Shown: positions 1 to 9,460, counted from the stretch's first letter. The stretch is 63,871 nucleotides of DNA from an uncultured Ruminococcus sp. (GCA_902798365.1 CADBWP010000002.1:38434-102304), one strand, 5' to 3'. Numbers and translations are program-made. Notes: generated from the sequence alone by a model not told the origin.

Positions 1-551
1 AAGAAAACGGTGTTGATCATCTTCTTGACATTCTGCGCGGCTTTGATTCTTCCTCTGCCGAAAGACTGGAAAAAGAAAAAAACCCAAAAAGAATAATAAG
101 GGCTATAGAGTTTTATAAAACCTCGGGAAAAACGATCACCGAGCAAAATGAACTTTCAAGGCTTGAGGAAAGCCCATACAGCGCCGTTAAAATCGGACTG
201 AACTATTCCGACCGCGAAAAGCTTTATGAAAGAATAAACCTTCGCGTCGATCTTATGCTTGAGCAGGGCCTGCTTAAAGAAGCCGCTCAGGTGCTTGACG
301 GTCCTCTCAGCTTTACGTCCGTTAAGGCGATAGGCTACAAGGAGCTTGCGCCTTATTTCAGCGGTGAATCAACGCTTGAGGAATGTGTGGAAAAGCTGAA
401 AAGAGAAACCAGGCGTTATGCAAAACGACAGCTTACCTGGTTTAAGCGCGACAAGGAAATCAATTGGCTGTATGTAGATAAATATTCTTCTTTTGAAGAA
501 TTATTCGATTCAGCCGTTCAAATCATAGACAAAGGATTAATATATGGATAA
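1..551 (+). CDS. miaA: tRNA dimethylallyltransferase, C-terminal part
   Basis: The gene is cut by the left window edge; the open frame runs from base 3 to the stop at 549-551. MiaA transfers a dimethylallyl group to the N6 of A37 in tRNAs that read UNN codons, in the cytoplasm. The visible part shows the family C-terminal segments: NYSDREKLYERINLRVDLM followed by GLL, and AIGYKEL. Only the C-terminal ~182 residues are present, so the P-loop lies outside the window. An internal ATG at 255 is not the start, because homology continues upstream of it. The stop overlaps the next gene by 8 bases, suggesting co-translation. Confidence 0.93.
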   Translation, partial: ENGVDHLLDILRGFDSSSAERLEKEKNPKRIIRAIEFYKTSGKTITEQNELSRLEESPYSAVKIGLNYSDREKLYERINLRVDLMLEQGLLKEAAQVLDGPLSFTSVKAIGYKELAPYFSGESTLEECVEKLKRETRRYAKRQLTWFKRDKEINWLYVDKYSSFEELFDSAVQIIDKGLIYG

Positions 552-1830
552 ACTTCTGTTTAAGCGAATACTGGTCGCGGCGCTGACTATTCTTGCGCTG
601 GTATATGTGACCTATCTGCTGATCAGCGCAAATTTTGACATGTATCCCACAGAGAACGCAGTTCAAACGACCGTTACCGATACCATATCCACAAACGGCT
701 TTATAATACGTGACGAAACCGTTATTTCAAATAACACAAACGGCGTGCTGTCATACTCCTGCGGAAACTGCGAAAATGTCAATGCAAATTCAAACATTGC
801 AAAGGTGTATTCAAGCGAGCAGGACGCAGTTGCGCAGACTCAGGCGGACAAGCTGCAGGCGAGGATCAATACACTCAAGGAAAACCAGACAAACAGCCTG
901 ACGGGCGCCGTAAGCATAGACCAGCTGAACAACAACATTCAAAACAGTCTGATAAGCTACATTTATGACGCCAATCAGTTTGACGTTGAATCCGTCAAGA
1001 CCGACGCCGACTCACTTTTGGCAGGAATAAACCAAAGGCAGCTTTTTACCGGCAAGGTAGATAACTACTCTGCGCAGCTCGCCGATTTGCAGGCTCAGGT
1101 CGATGCCCTCAGAGCCTCCGCAGGAAACAGCATCGGCACCATAACAACTCCCGTGGCAGGCTACTTTACGGAATTCTGCGACGGCTATGAAAACGCGGTC
1201 AAGGTATCCGATATAGACAGTCTTACCGCCGATTCTTTAAAAAGCATAGAGCCCCTGCCCGTTGCTGAAAATACCGCAGGCAAGGTAATCAGCAACGTGA
1301 ACTGGTATGTTGCGTGTTCCGTTTCCTCGGACGACGCTGCTACGCTGTCTATATGGGACGGCAGCGTGACCGTTAAGTTTTCAGAGGCGAGCACAGAGGC
1401 AATTCCGGCGTCGGTATATCGCATTCAGCGTTCGGCAGATGAAGACGGAGATGCTCTTGTCATCCTTCAATGTGATTACATGAACCGCGGCTTGCTTGAA
1501 GCCCGCCGTGAGCCTATAGAAATCGGCATGGGCACCTTCTCGGGCTACAGGGTGAGCAAGCGCGCGATACATGACGACTATGTTACAAAAGTAACCTACG
1601 ACGAAAACGACAAGCCGCACAAGGAAAAGAAAAAGGTTCAGGGCGTTTATGTGCTCTACGGCAGCGAAATTCAGTTCAAGCAAATCTCGATACTGTATGC
1701 CGACAGAGATTACGTTATCTGCGATCCGCATCCTGCCGATACCGTTCTTTTCAACGGAGAAACAATTTCCTTGTATGATAAAATAATTGTGAAGGGAGAC
1801 GACCTGTATGACGGAAAGGTCATTAAGTGA
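544..1830 (+). CDS. HlyD-like single-pass membrane protein (membrane-fusion type)
   Basis: A protein of 428 residues with a short cytoplasmic N terminus, one membrane segment at about residues 9-28, and a long external part. The external part resembles the membrane-fusion (HlyD/biotin-lipoyl) family: an early beta segment with GFIIRDETVI, a coiled-coil-like stretch at about 95-200 rich in Q, L and A, then a return beta region. Homologues are commonly found beside the yggS-sepF-divIVA cluster in Clostridia, but their role is not established. No ABC or other efflux partner is adjacent, so an export function should not be assumed. The gene overlaps miaA by 8 bases and yggS by 23 bases. Confidence 0.75.
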   Translation: MDKLLFKRILVAALTILALVYVTYLLISANFDMYPTENAVQTTVTDTISTNGFIIRDETVISNNTNGVLSYSCGNCENVNANSNIAKVYSSEQDAVAQTQADKLQARINTLKENQTNSLTGAVSIDQLNNNIQNSLISYIYDANQFDVESVKTDADSLLAGINQRQLFTGKVDNYSAQLADLQAQVDALRASAGNSIGTITTPVAGYFTEFCDGYENAVKVSDIDSLTADSLKSIEPLPVAENTAGKVISNVNWYVACSVSSDDAATLSIWDGSVTVKFSEASTEAIPASVYRIQRSADEDGDALVILQCDYMNRGLLEARREPIEIGMGTFSGYRVSKRAIHDDYVTKVTYDENDKPHKEKKKVQGVYVLYGSEIQFKQISILYADRDYVICDPHPADTVLFNGETISLYDKIIVKGDDLYDGKVIK

Positions 1831-2521
1831 CGTTGAATATAACTATAAGCTGATAAACGAAAGAATTGCCGACGCTGCGGAAAAGTCGGGCAGAAAAAGG
1901 GAGGATATAACCCTTCTTGCCGCAACCAAAACGGTTGACGCGCCCACGATAAATCACGCTATCTCGCTCGGGCTCGATCATATCGGAGAAAACCGCGTGC
2001 AGGAGCTTCTTTCAAAGTATGAGCTTTATAACCTTGTCAACTGTTCGTTGCAATTCATAGGTCATTTGCAGACCAACAAGGTCAGACAGATCGTCGATAA
2101 GGTCGATTTGATCCAGTCTGTCGATTCGTTGAGGCTTGCGCAGGAAATATCGCGTCAGTCTTTAAAGCACGGAAAAACCACCGACATACTTGTTGAGGTA
2201 AATATCGGCCGTGAAGAGAACAAATCGGGTGTTTTTGAGGAAAACCTTGAGGAATTGATATGCCAAATAGCCGAGCTTGAAGGCATTTCGGTAAAAGGAT
2301 TAATGACTATACCCCCGATTTGTGATAATAAACAGAAAATAATGAAATATTTTAATAATATGCACAAGTTATTTATTGACATTTCGCAAAAAAAATTAGA
2401 TAATGTAAGTATGACTATACTTTCTATGGGTATGTCCGATGATTACTGCGAGGCGATACTCGCGGGTGCAAACATGGTTAGAGTAGGCTCGGCGCTGTTC
2501 GGCGCGAGAAATTATTCATAA
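1808..2521 (+). CDS. ylmE: YggS family PLP homeostasis protein
   Basis: A cytosolic 237-residue protein of the YggS/PROSC family, which binds pyridoxal 5'-phosphate on a single-domain TIM barrel and helps keep PLP and amino acid pools balanced; no enzymatic activity is established for the family. Visible motifs are LLAATKTVDA (PLP lysine region), HIGENRVQEL, FIGHLQTNK, and near the C terminus LSMGMSDD with VRVGSALFG. The length is normal. The ATG at 1808 lies inside the end of the previous gene, so translation is probably coupled. It opens the conserved yggS-sepF-ylmH-divIVA-ileS order of Firmicutes. Confidence 0.93.
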   Translation: MTERSLSDVEYNYKLINERIADAAEKSGRKREDITLLAATKTVDAPTINHAISLGLDHIGENRVQELLSKYELYNLVNCSLQFIGHLQTNKVRQIVDKVDLIQSVDSLRLAQEISRQSLKHGKTTDILVEVNIGREENKSGVFEENLEELICQIAELEGISVKGLMTIPPICDNKQKIMKYFNNMHKLFIDISQKKLDNVSMTILSMGMSDDYCEAILAGANMVRVGSALFGARNYS

Positions 2522-2536
2522 TAGGAGGAAAATGAA

Positions 2537-3022
2537 ATGGCAGGAATAGTTGACAAGTTCAAACGTATGTGGGACGCTCCTGACGATGAATACGAGTACG
2601 ACGAGTACGGTTATTCCGACGAGGGCGACGACGAGTATGAGGCGATGGCTCCCAGAGAGCGCGAGAGGGACAGAGAGCCCGAGCGCGACAGACAGCCTGT
2701 TTCATCAACAAGAAACAAGGTGGTAAACATCAACGCTACCGCAAAGCTGCAGGTTGGAATCTTTAAGCCCGAGCGTTTTGGTGAGGAGACCCGTTCCATT
2801 GCGGACGAGCTTATGAAAACCCACACCGTAGTGCTCAACCTTGAGGATACAAACAAGGATATGGCGAGAAGGATCCTTGATTTTCTCAGCGGCGTGGCTT
2901 ATGCCAACAACGGTAAAATCAAGCGTGTTGCTACAAATACATATATAATAATTCCTTCTAACGTTGACCTTACCGGCGACGACCTTCTGGACGAGTTGGA
3001 AAACAGCGGTGTCTATTTCTAA
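2537..3022 (+). CDS. sepF: Cell division protein SepF
   Basis: SepF (161 residues) binds FtsZ and the membrane and helps tether and align the Z ring. The N-terminal ~20 residues are the amphipathic membrane-binding helix (AGIVDKFKRMWDAPDD). An acidic and Arg/Glu-rich linker follows at about 20-60, then the conserved C-terminal domain: VGIFKPERF, ADELMKTHTVVLNLE, RRILDFLSGVAYANNGKI and a YIIIPSNVDLTG end. An AGGAGG site lies 7 bases before the ATG. It sits between yggS and ylmH as in other Firmicutes, but the usual ylmG (YggT) gene is missing between sepF and ylmH. Confidence 0.95.
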   Translation: MAGIVDKFKRMWDAPDDEYEYDEYGYSDEGDDEYEAMAPRERERDREPERDRQPVSSTRNKVVNINATAKLQVGIFKPERFGEETRSIADELMKTHTVVLNLEDTNKDMARRILDFLSGVAYANNGKIKRVATNTYIIIPSNVDLTGDDLLDELENSGVYF

Positions 3023-3752
3023 CGACGACGCGCTGTTTCTGTCAAAGCTCGACGACGCTGTGTATCTGAGCCAAAAACGGGGAAAGGCATACTTTCTCTC
3101 TTTTTTAAGCGAGCGCAGGCAAGCGCTTGCGCAGGCTCATTTTAAAAGCGAGGGCTTTGAGGACTATGCATTTTTCGGAGGCTACGAAGGAGCCGAGCGA
3201 AAGGTGCTCGGAATCTTTCCTTACGAACCGGAAGAGTTTCCGGTTGATGCGCTTGAGTTTAAGTTCAGAAAAGTCGATAAGCTTACGCACCGAGACTTTC
3301 TCGGCGCACTTATGTCCCTTGGTATCGAGCGCGAGACCGTAGGGGATATTCTTGTTGAGGACGGCAGATGCGTTGTTTTCGTCAAAAGCGAAATCAGCGG
3401 CTATATAACCTCGCAGGTTTTTAAAATCGGCAATGCCGGAGTAACGGTCGGCACCGCAGACCCGCAAACCATTCCCAAAGGACGCGGCTTTGATGAGAAG
3501 GATTATACCGTTTCATCGCTTCGGCTCGATGCGGTAATCGCTGCGGTTACCGGTCTGTCGCGTGAAAAAACAAAAAGTCTGATACTATCGGGCAGCGTAA
3601 GCCGAAATTATGAATGCTGTCAGAATATCAGCAAAACATTGTCTGTACAAGATACATTTACCGTAAGGGGTAAAGGTAAATATATTTTAAGCGGTGTGAT
3701 CGGGGAAACTAAAAAGCACCGCCTGAGAATTTCTATTATCCACTTTAGATAA
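3009..3752 (+). CDS. ylmH: YlmH family S4-domain RNA-binding protein
   Basis: YlmH carries a C-terminal S4 RNA-binding domain; homologues have been linked to ribosome quality control and to division. The S4 domain is visible at about residues 165-235 (SSLRLDAVIAAVTGLSREK, then ILSGSVSRN and FTVRGKGKY). I place the start at the GTG at 3009 (first residues MSISNDDALFLSKLDD), giving 247 residues and a 14-base overlap with sepF. An in-frame ATG at 2964 would add residues lying entirely inside sepF that do not resemble the family. The overlap and rare start suggest coupling to sepF translation. Confidence 0.88.
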   Translation: MSISNDDALFLSKLDDAVYLSQKRGKAYFLSFLSERRQALAQAHFKSEGFEDYAFFGGYEGAERKVLGIFPYEPEEFPVDALEFKFRKVDKLTHRDFLGALMSLGIERETVGDILVEDGRCVVFVKSEISGYITSQVFKIGNAGVTVGTADPQTIPKGRGFDEKDYTVSSLRLDAVIAAVTGLSREKTKSLILSGSVSRNYECCQNISKTLSVQDTFTVRGKGKYILSGVIGETKKHRLRISIIHFR

Positions 3753-3765
3753 GGAGTGTTCAACC

Positions 3766-4461
3766 ATGCTTACAATTGATGAAATCAAAAACATCAGCTT
3801 CAGAAAAGCGACGCTCAGCGGCGGATACAGAGCCGAGGATGTTGACGCTTTCATCGACGAGGTGATCTCGTCCTTTGAACAGCTGAAAAAAGAAAAGACC
3901 AATCTTGTTCACAAAATCGACAGACTTGCAACCCGTCTTGAGGAGTACCGCGAGGATGAGGAGACCGTAAGAAACGCGCTTCTCACATCTCAGAAGATGT
4001 CCGACGCGTGCGTTAAAGAGGCGAGAGAAAAGGCTGCAAGAATAATAAGAGATGCAGAGGAAAAGGCTCAGGAGCTTGTTTCCGAGGCGAACAAGATGAC
4101 CGTATATGAAAAGGAGCATTATCTTCAGCTGCAAACCGATGCCGTTAACCTCAGAAATGAGCTTATCGAGCTTTACAGCAAGCATATTAAATCGATCGAC
4201 GATCTTCCCACCGCGGAGGACGTCAGCAACAGCCGTAAGCAGCTTGACGAACAGTATCCCACAGAGCCTGTCGCCGAGGAGCAGCAGGTTCAGCAGCAGC
4301 CCGCACGTGCGCCGCAGCCCCGTCAAAACTATGATGATGTGCAGCAGCAGGCTCCCGTAGCGCCAAAGGCTACAGAAGCTACCACCAGGGTTCCCATAAA
4401 GCGCCCCGGCAAGTTCAGCCATCTTAAGTTTGGCGACAATTATGATGTTTCCGACGAATAA
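3766..4461 (+). CDS. divIVA: DivIVA-domain cell division/polarity protein
   Basis: A coiled-coil protein of 231 residues that recognises curved membranes at poles and septa. The N-terminal DivIVA domain is clear: [20 protein letters not shown] then [11 protein letters not shown], followed by a long coiled coil to about residue 150. The C-terminal 70 residues are low-complexity and Gln/Pro/Ala-rich ([15 protein letters not shown]), probably disordered, and end with a basic patch. It has its own ribosome binding site (AAGGAG) 8 bases upstream and follows ylmH by 13 bases. Order and spacing fit the division cluster. Confidence 0.93.
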   Translation: MLTIDEIKNISFRKATLSGGYRAEDVDAFIDEVISSFEQLKKEKTNLVHKIDRLATRLEEYREDEETVRNALLTSQKMSDACVKEAREKAARIIRDAEEKAQELVSEANKMTVYEKEHYLQLQTDAVNLRNELIELYSKHIKSIDDLPTAEDVSNSRKQLDEQYPTEPVAEEQQVQQQPARAPQPRQNYDDVQQQAPVAPKATEATTRVPIKRPGKFSHLKFGDNYDVSDE

Positions 4462-4505
4462 CGTCATTTGTTAATATAGTAATTAATTGGAGAGAGCAGA
4501 TAGAT

Positions 4506-7280
4506 ATGTGCAAAGATTGTAAGGATTACAACTCAACCCTTAATCTTCCCAAAACTGAATTTCCCATGCGTGCGGGTCTTCCCAAAAGCGAGCCCCTCAC
4601 CCTGAAAAATTGGGAGGATGAAAAAGTATATGAAAAGCTTATGGAGCTCAACGAGGGCAAGCCCCTTTTCGTGCTTCACGACGGACCTCCCTATGCAAAC
4701 GGCGATATCCACCTCGGACACGCGCTCAACAAGATATTGAAGGACATTATTGTTCGCCAAAAAAACATGGCGGGCTTCAAGTCTCCGTATGTTCCCGGCT
4801 GGGATACTCACGGTCTTCCCACCGAGCTTAAGGCAAGACAAAAGGCGGGCATTGGCAGTTCTGCGGATATTTCTACGGTAGAGCTTCGCAAGCTTTGCGA
4901 GGAGTTCGTTACGGGTTATATCAACGACCAGCGCGAGCAGTTTAAGCGCCTCGGATGCATAGGTGAATGGGACAATCCTTACATTACCTTAAAGCACGAG
5001 TTTGAGGCAGAGCAGATCAAGGTGTTTGCCGAAATGGCAGACAAGGGCTATATTTACCGCGGCTTAAAGCCCGTTTATTGGTGCCCCGAGTGCAAAACAG
5101 CGCTTGCAGAGGCGGAAATAGAGTACGCCGAGGATCCCTGCCACTCCATTTATGTTAAGTTCAACGTGACCGACGATCTCGGTAAGTTTGCGGCAATGGG
5201 CATAGACCCCTCAAAGGTGTATTTTGTCATTTGGACAACCACCACATGGACACTCCCCGCAAACGTTGCAATTTGCGTCGGCCCCCGTTACGAATATTCA
5301 ATAGTAAAAAGCGGCGACGAGTTTTACGTTATGGCAACAGATCTGTACAAGAATTGTATGGAGGAGGCGGGCATCACCGACTATGAGGTAGTTGCTACTA
5401 TCAAGGGCAGCGAGCTTGAATATATGAAGACTCAGCATCCGTTCCTTGACCGCGAATCACTTCTCATCGTAGGTGACCACGTAACCCTTGAAAGCGGTAC
5501 AGGCTGCGTCCACACCGCTCCCGGTCACGGTGTTGACGACTACAACGTATGCCGCAATTACCCAGAGATCCCCGTGATTTGCCCCGTTAACGGCGACGGT
5601 GTGCTCACCGAAGAAGCAGGTGAGTTTGCCGGACTTACTACCGACGAGGCAAACAAAAAAATAGCAATAAAGCTTGACGCTACGGGCGCTTTGTTCGCAC
5701 TTAAGAAAATCATCCACCAGTATCCCCATTGCTGGAGATGCAAGTCCCCGATCCTGTTCAGGGCTACCGATCAGTGGTTCTGCTCGGTTGACGACTTCAA
5801 GGACGAAGCTGTTGATGCTATCAACACCGTTCAATGGATTCCCGCATGGGGTAAGGATCGCATAACATCCATGGTGCGCGACAGAAAAGACTGGTGTATT
5901 TCCCGTCAGCGCAAATGGGGCGTTCCCATCCCGATCTTTTATTGCAGGGACTGCGGCGAGCCTTACATCAACAAGGAAGCGATGCTTGCCGTTGCCGAGC
6001 TGTTCGGCAAGGAGGGCTCCAACGCTTGGTTTGACCGCGACGCATGCGAGATTCTGCCCGAGGGAACAAAGTGTCCCAAGTGCGGCGGTCAGAGCTTTGA
6101 CAAGGAACAGGATATCATGGACGTTTGGTTTGACAGCGGTTCCTCTCACACCGCAGTCTGCAAGCGCCGCGGATACCTCGGTTATCCAGTAGATCTTTAT
6201 CTTGAGGGCAACGATCAGTACAGAGGATGGTTCCAGTCCTCGCTGCTTACAGCTGTTGCCACAACAGGCGTAGCTCCGTACAGAACCGTGCTTACCCACG
6301 GAATGATCCTCGATATGGAAAAGCGCAAAATGAGCAAGTCGCTCGGAAACGGCATCAGCCCGCAAGAGGTTATGAAGCAGTTTGGCGCCGACGTGCTCAG
6401 GCTTTGGGTCGCATCCTGTGATTATCAGTCCGACGTCAACATATCCTTTGATATCCTTAAGCAGCTTTCCGAGGCTTACAGAAAAATCAGAAATACCGCC
6501 AGATACATTCTCGGCAACCTTTCCGATTTTGACCCCAACACCGATATGGTTGAGCTTTCAAAGCTTATGCCTATTGATAAATGGGCTGTTCAAACCCTTA
6601 ATAACCTTATTGAAAAGGTTAAGGAATCTTACGATAAGTACGAATTCCACATTGTCTATCACAGCATCCACAACTTCTGCGTTGTAGATATGTCCAACTT
6701 CTATCTGGACGTGCTTAAGGACAGACTTTATACCGAGAAGGCTGACAGCGAATCGAGAAGAGCCGCTCAGACAGCTATCTATCTTATTCTTAACGCCATG
6801 ACAAGAATGGTAGCGCCTATCCTTGCATATACCTCCGACGAGATCTGGAGATTCATGCCCCATTCCGCAGACGAGCAGGCAGACCATGTTATCTTCAACT
6901 CCATGCCTGATACTCTCGATATTGAGATAGAAGACGGCTTTATGAGTTACTGGGAAGAGATCCACGCTCTGCGCGATGAGGTCAAGAAGAGCATAGAGCC
7001 GCTTGTAAAGGAAAAGACAGTTAAGAGCTCGCTCGAAACAAAGGTCATCCTTTCGGCTGGCGGCGAAAAGCTCGAGTTCCTTAAAAAGGCAGAGTCCGAG
7101 CTTGCGGCGGCATTCATTGTCAGCGAGGTTGAAATCATCGACAACGGCGGCGAGCTTGAAATAACAGTTGAAAAAGCAGAGGGCGAAAAATGCCTGCGCT
7201 GCTGGACCATCAGCAAAACAGTCGGTCAAAACAGCGAGCATCCTTCGCTGTGCGCACGCTGCTGTAAGATATTAGAATAA
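4506..7280 (+). CDS. ileS: Isoleucyl-tRNA synthetase
   Basis: A class I aminoacyl-tRNA synthetase of 924 residues that charges tRNA-Ile and edits misactivated valine. The HIGH-type motif is [11 protein letters not shown] near residue 72, the editing domain carries [10 protein letters not shown] and [11 protein letters not shown], and the KMSKS motif is seen as [11 protein letters not shown] near residue 610. A C-terminal zinc-binding end (CLRCW then CARCC) is present. This is the bacterial IleS1 type by length and zinc finger. Only 44 bases separate it from divIVA, so no T-box leader precedes it and it is probably transcribed with the division genes. Confidence 0.97.
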   Translation: MCKDCKDYNSTLNLPKTEFPMRAGLPKSEPLTLKNWEDEKVYEKLMELNEGKPLFVLHDGPPYANGDIHLGHALNKILKDIIVRQKNMAGFKSPYVPGWDTHGLPTELKARQKAGIGSSADISTVELRKLCEEFVTGYINDQREQFKRLGCIGEWDNPYITLKHEFEAEQIKVFAEMADKGYIYRGLKPVYWCPECKTALAEAEIEYAEDPCHSIYVKFNVTDDLGKFAAMGIDPSKVYFVIWTTTTWTLPANVAICVGPRYEYSIVKSGDEFYVMATDLYKNCMEEAGITDYEVVATIKGSELEYMKTQHPFLDRESLLIVGDHVTLESGTGCVHTAPGHGVDDYNVCRNYPEIPVICPVNGDGVLTEEAGEFAGLTTDEANKKIAIKLDATGALFALKKIIHQYPHCWRCKSPILFRATDQWFCSVDDFKDEAVDAINTVQWIPAWGKDRITSMVRDRKDWCISRQRKWGVPIPIFYCRDCGEPYINKEAMLAVAELFGKEGSNAWFDRDACEILPEGTKCPKCGGQSFDKEQDIMDVWFDSGSSHTAVCKRRGYLGYPVDLYLEGNDQYRGWFQSSLLTAVATTGVAPYRTVLTHGMILDMEKRKMSKSLGNGISPQEVMKQFGADVLRLWVASCDYQSDVNISFDILKQLSEAYRKIRNTARYILGNLSDFDPNTDMVELSKLMPIDKWAVQTLNNLIEKVKESYDKYEFHIVYHSIHNFCVVDMSNFYLDVLKDRLYTEKADSESRRAAQTAIYLILNAMTRMVAPILAYTSDEIWRFMPHSADEQADHVIFNSMPDTLDIEIEDGFMSYWEEIHALRDEVKKSIEPLVKEKTVKSSLETKVILSAGGEKLEFLKKAESELAAAFIVSEVEIIDNGGELEITVEKAEGEKCLRCWTISKTVGQNSEHPSLCARCCKILE

Positions 7281-7290
7281 AATAATGATG

Positions 7291-7323
7291 ATAAATCGGT
7301 GTGAGTAAATTACACCGATTTAT
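7291..7323 (+). terminator. 12-bp perfect hairpin between ileS and lspA
   Basis: ATAAATCGGTGT at 7291-7302 pairs without mismatch with ACACCGATTTAT at 7312-7323 around a 9-base loop. It lies between the ileS stop and the lspA ribosome binding site. There is no clean T-run after it, so it may be an attenuator or RNA-processing site rather than a strong terminator. Confidence 0.5.
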
Positions 7324-7339
7324 TGGTATGGAGGAAACT

Positions 7340-7816
7340 ATGCCGTTTATTGCGATTGCAATCGGTGTTGCGATTGCAGCTGTAGATCAGATAATCAAGC
7401 TTCTTGTAATAAATAACCTGAAGCCTGTCGGCTCCGTAAATGTTGTCGGCGATGTGTTTAAGCTGACCTACGTTGAAAACAGGGGAGTGGCGTTCGGATT
7501 GTTCAAGGACATGCCGTGGGTATTCATTGTGTTGACGTCCGTTTTGATTGCTGCGATAGTCTTTTTTATGTTTAAGAAACGTCCGAAAAGCAAGTTTTTT
7601 TATGTCACAGTTGCGCTGATAATCGGCGGAGGACTGGGCAATCTCATCGACAGAGTTCTGTACGGCTTTGTTGTGGATTACCTCAGTCTGTCGTTTTTTC
7701 CGCCTGTGTGTAATTTTGCCGACTACTGCATAACGGTCGGAGTGATTATGCTTGCCGCCTACATTGTGTTTATGACCGATACCTTTGACAGCAAAAAGGA
7801 AAAACGCCATGACTGA
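7340..7816 (+). CDS. lspA: Lipoprotein signal peptidase (signal peptidase II)
   Basis: LspA is a membrane aspartyl protease that removes signal peptides from diacylglyceryl-modified prolipoproteins. About four membrane segments are visible in 158 residues. The catalytic Asp boxes are NLIDRVLYG and FVVDYLSL, preceded by ENRGVAFGL. I chose the ATG at 7340, which has a GGAGG site 5 bases upstream; the alternative GTG at 7301 lies inside the preceding hairpin and would add 13 unlikely residues. The substrates include the two lipoproteins near 59.3-60.8 kb. It overlaps rluD by 8 bases. Confidence 0.94.
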   Translation: MPFIAIAIGVAIAAVDQIIKLLVINNLKPVGSVNVVGDVFKLTYVENRGVAFGLFKDMPWVFIVLTSVLIAAIVFFMFKKRPKSKFFYVTVALIIGGGLGNLIDRVLYGFVVDYLSLSFFPPVCNFADYCITVGVIMLAAYIVFMTDTFDSKKEKRHD

Positions 7817-8726
7817 GCACCGCATCGTCTGCGACTGTGCAGATATTCGCCTCGACAAGTTTATATCGTCAGCGGAGATCGGTCTTTCACGCAGCATGGC
7901 TGCAAGCCTTATAGAAAACGGCTCGGTAACGGTAAACGGAAGCGCCTGCGATAAAAAGCAAAAGCTAAAAACAGGTGATGAAATCATTGTTAATGTGCCC
8001 GACCCCGTGCCGTATGAGGCTCAGGCAGAGAACATACCCATTGATATTGTGTATGAGGACGACGATTTGCTCATTGTAAATAAGCCCAAGGGCATGGTTG
8101 TTCATCCCGCTGCAGGCAATTATTCGGGCACCCTGGTCAACGCTCTTTTGTATCATTGCGGAGACAGCCTGTCCGGCATAAACGGCGTCATGCGGCCGGG
8201 AATAGTTCACCGCATAGACAAAGACACAAGCGGACTGCTTATTGTGGCAAAGAACGACAAAGCACATGCACATCTTGCCGCACAAATAAAGGAACATTCA
8301 TTTACGCGCGAGTATCAGGCGATAGTTTTCGGTTCTATTAAGGACGAGGAGGGCGTGGTTGACGCGCCCATAGGCAGGCACCCGGTTGACCGCAAAAAAA
8401 TGTGTGTTACACAAAAAAACAGTAAAAACGCAGTCACTCACTACAAGGTTCTCGGGCGTTACAGGGGCTACACTCATATCAGGTGTATCCTTGAAACGGG
8501 ACGCACGCACCAGATAAGAGTTCATATGGCATATCTGGGACATCCCGTGGCAGGCGATCCCGTATATGGTGTAAAAAATGAAAAGGTGAGCTTTACGGGT
8601 CAATGTCTTCACGCGGGTAAAATCGGCTTTATTCACCCCTCAACAGGAGAATATTTGGAGTTTTGCTCACCGCTTCCCGCGTATTTCGAGAATTTTTTAA
8701 CCAAATTGAAAAATATCGGTAAATAA
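7809..8726 (+). CDS. rluD: RluD-family 23S rRNA pseudouridine synthase
   Basis: A 305-residue RluA/RluD-family enzyme that isomerises uridine to pseudouridine in large-subunit rRNA. An N-terminal S4 RNA-binding domain covers about residues 12-60, and the catalytic domain follows with the Asp-containing motif HRIDKDTSGLL, then RTHQIRVHMAYLGHP. The ATG at 7809 gives the family-like start MTEHRIVCDCADIRLDKF and overlaps lspA in an ATGACTGA arrangement; the upstream TTG at 7785 is less likely. The lspA-rluD pair is common in Firmicutes. Exact target positions (the 1911-1917 loop in E. coli RluD) are inferred from family only. Confidence 0.92.
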   Translation: MTEHRIVCDCADIRLDKFISSAEIGLSRSMAASLIENGSVTVNGSACDKKQKLKTGDEIIVNVPDPVPYEAQAENIPIDIVYEDDDLLIVNKPKGMVVHPAAGNYSGTLVNALLYHCGDSLSGINGVMRPGIVHRIDKDTSGLLIVAKNDKAHAHLAAQIKEHSFTREYQAIVFGSIKDEEGVVDAPIGRHPVDRKKMCVTQKNSKNAVTHYKVLGRYRGYTHIRCILETGRTHQIRVHMAYLGHPVAGDPVYGVKNEKVSFTGQCLHAGKIGFIHPSTGEYLEFCSPLPAYFENFLTKLKNIGK

Positions 8727-8738
8727 TTAAAAAAAGAC

Positions 8739-8767
8739 TTGAATTATATTTCTTTTTATGATATTAT
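8739..8767 (+). promoter_or_regulatory. Probable sigma-A promoter of rplS
   Basis: TTGAAT (8739-8744) and TATTAT (8762-8767) are separated by 17 bases, just after the rluD stop and about 125 bases before the rplS start. The element also lies inside a CTTGAAT/ATTCAAG inverted repeat (8738-8774). Confidence 0.7.
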
Positions 8768-8773
8768 ATTCAA

Positions 8774-8890
8774 GTGTTTGAGACCGTCGTAACTCTCGAC
8801 GCGATTCAAATAACGGCAATGCCGTCATTATGAAAGCTGACAGTCCGCTGCCAAAGGGTATGAATGTCGGGAAAAAACAGGAGGATAAAT
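8774..8890 (+). promoter_or_regulatory. Structured 5' leader of rplS, possible L19 leader
   Basis: The ~115-base leader has short hairpins CGTCG/CGACG (8785-8801) and ACGGC/GCCGT (8813-8825), then GACAGTCCGCTGCC and an AGGAGG site at 8879. Ribosomal protein L19 genes in Firmicutes often carry an autoregulatory leader, so this is a candidate, but I cannot match it to the known consensus by eye. Confidence 0.35.
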
Positions 8891-9238
8891 ATGGACGCAT
8901 TAAAAACTATCGCTGCGGACTCGGTAAAAGAATCCACCCCCGAGTTTGGCATCGGTGATACCGTAAAGGTATCGGTAAAAATCCGCGAGGGTGAGAGAGA
9001 AAGAATCCAGATGTTCGAGGGCACCGTAATTGCCAAGAGAGGCAGCGGCGTCGCCGAGACCTTCACCGTTAGACGTGTTGCATACGGCGTAGGAGTAGAG
9101 AGAGTGTTCCCGCTTCACTCACCCAACGTTCAGGACGTTAAAGTTGTTCGTTACGGTAAGGTTCGCAGAAGCAAGCTCTACTATCTGCGTGACAGAGTAG
9201 GTAAGGCTGCTAAGGTTAAGGAACAGATTCGTAAGTAA
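8891..9238 (+). CDS. rplS: 50S ribosomal protein L19
   Basis: L19 (115 residues) lies at the interface of the 30S and 50S subunits. Family segments are [49 protein letters not shown] and [17 protein letters not shown], with a C-terminal [17 protein letters not shown]. The ATG at 8891 follows an AGGAGG at 8879-8884; an in-frame ATG at 8864 would contain that site and is rejected. It is a single-gene transcript with its own promoter and a strong terminator. The neighbouring order rplS-lepB-ylqF-rnhB is conserved in Firmicutes. Confidence 0.97.
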   Translation: MDALKTIAADSVKESTPEFGIGDTVKVSVKIREGERERIQMFEGTVIAKRGSGVAETFTVRRVAYGVGVERVFPLHSPNVQDVKVVRYGKVRRSKLYYLRDRVGKAAKVKEQIRK

Positions 9239-9250
9239 TTCTCGAATAGT

Positions 9251-9281
9251 AAAAAAGGGAACTGCTTAAGTTCCCTTTTTT
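9251..9281 (+). terminator. Rho-independent terminator of rplS
   Basis: AAAAAAGGGAACT and AGTTCCCTTTTTT form a stem with a 5-base loop, ending in a T6 run. It lies 12 bases after the rplS stop. Confidence 0.88.
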
Positions 9282-9286
9282 ACACT

Positions 9287-9460
9287 ATACGAAATAACAA
9301 TGTTTCGTATTATGGCAATGCTTCTTATACACAGACATATGGCAGCTGACAGAAAACTTATGACCCGCCGTTGCATAAACCTGTTGCTTATCAGCCGGGT
9401 TTCCAAAGGCGGAGAGAGCGACCACCGTCGCTTTTTATCTAAGCGGCTCGCGTTAAGCAG
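9287..9460 (+). promoter_or_regulatory. Structured leader upstream of lepB with terminator-like hairpin
   Basis: This stretch contains a perfect 8-bp hairpin ATACGAAA/TTTCGTAT (9287-9310). It then offers two mutually exclusive pairings: ACCCG (9363-9367) with CGGGT (9396-9400), or CCGCC (9365-9369) with GGCGG (9408-9412). It ends with AGCGAC/GTCGCT and a T5 run (9417-9436), which looks like an intrinsic terminator placed just before the lepB start. This architecture resembles an attenuator. No known riboswitch consensus was recognised. Confidence 0.4.

Noticed and set aside
4462-4505. T-box leader for ileS
   Set aside because: Only 44 bases separate divIVA and ileS, far too few for a T-box, and no T-box sequence is present.
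5457-6365. 302-codon open frame on the minus strand inside ileS
   Set aside because: It lies fully antisense to an intact isoleucyl-tRNA synthetase with all family motifs, and its translation resembles no known family.
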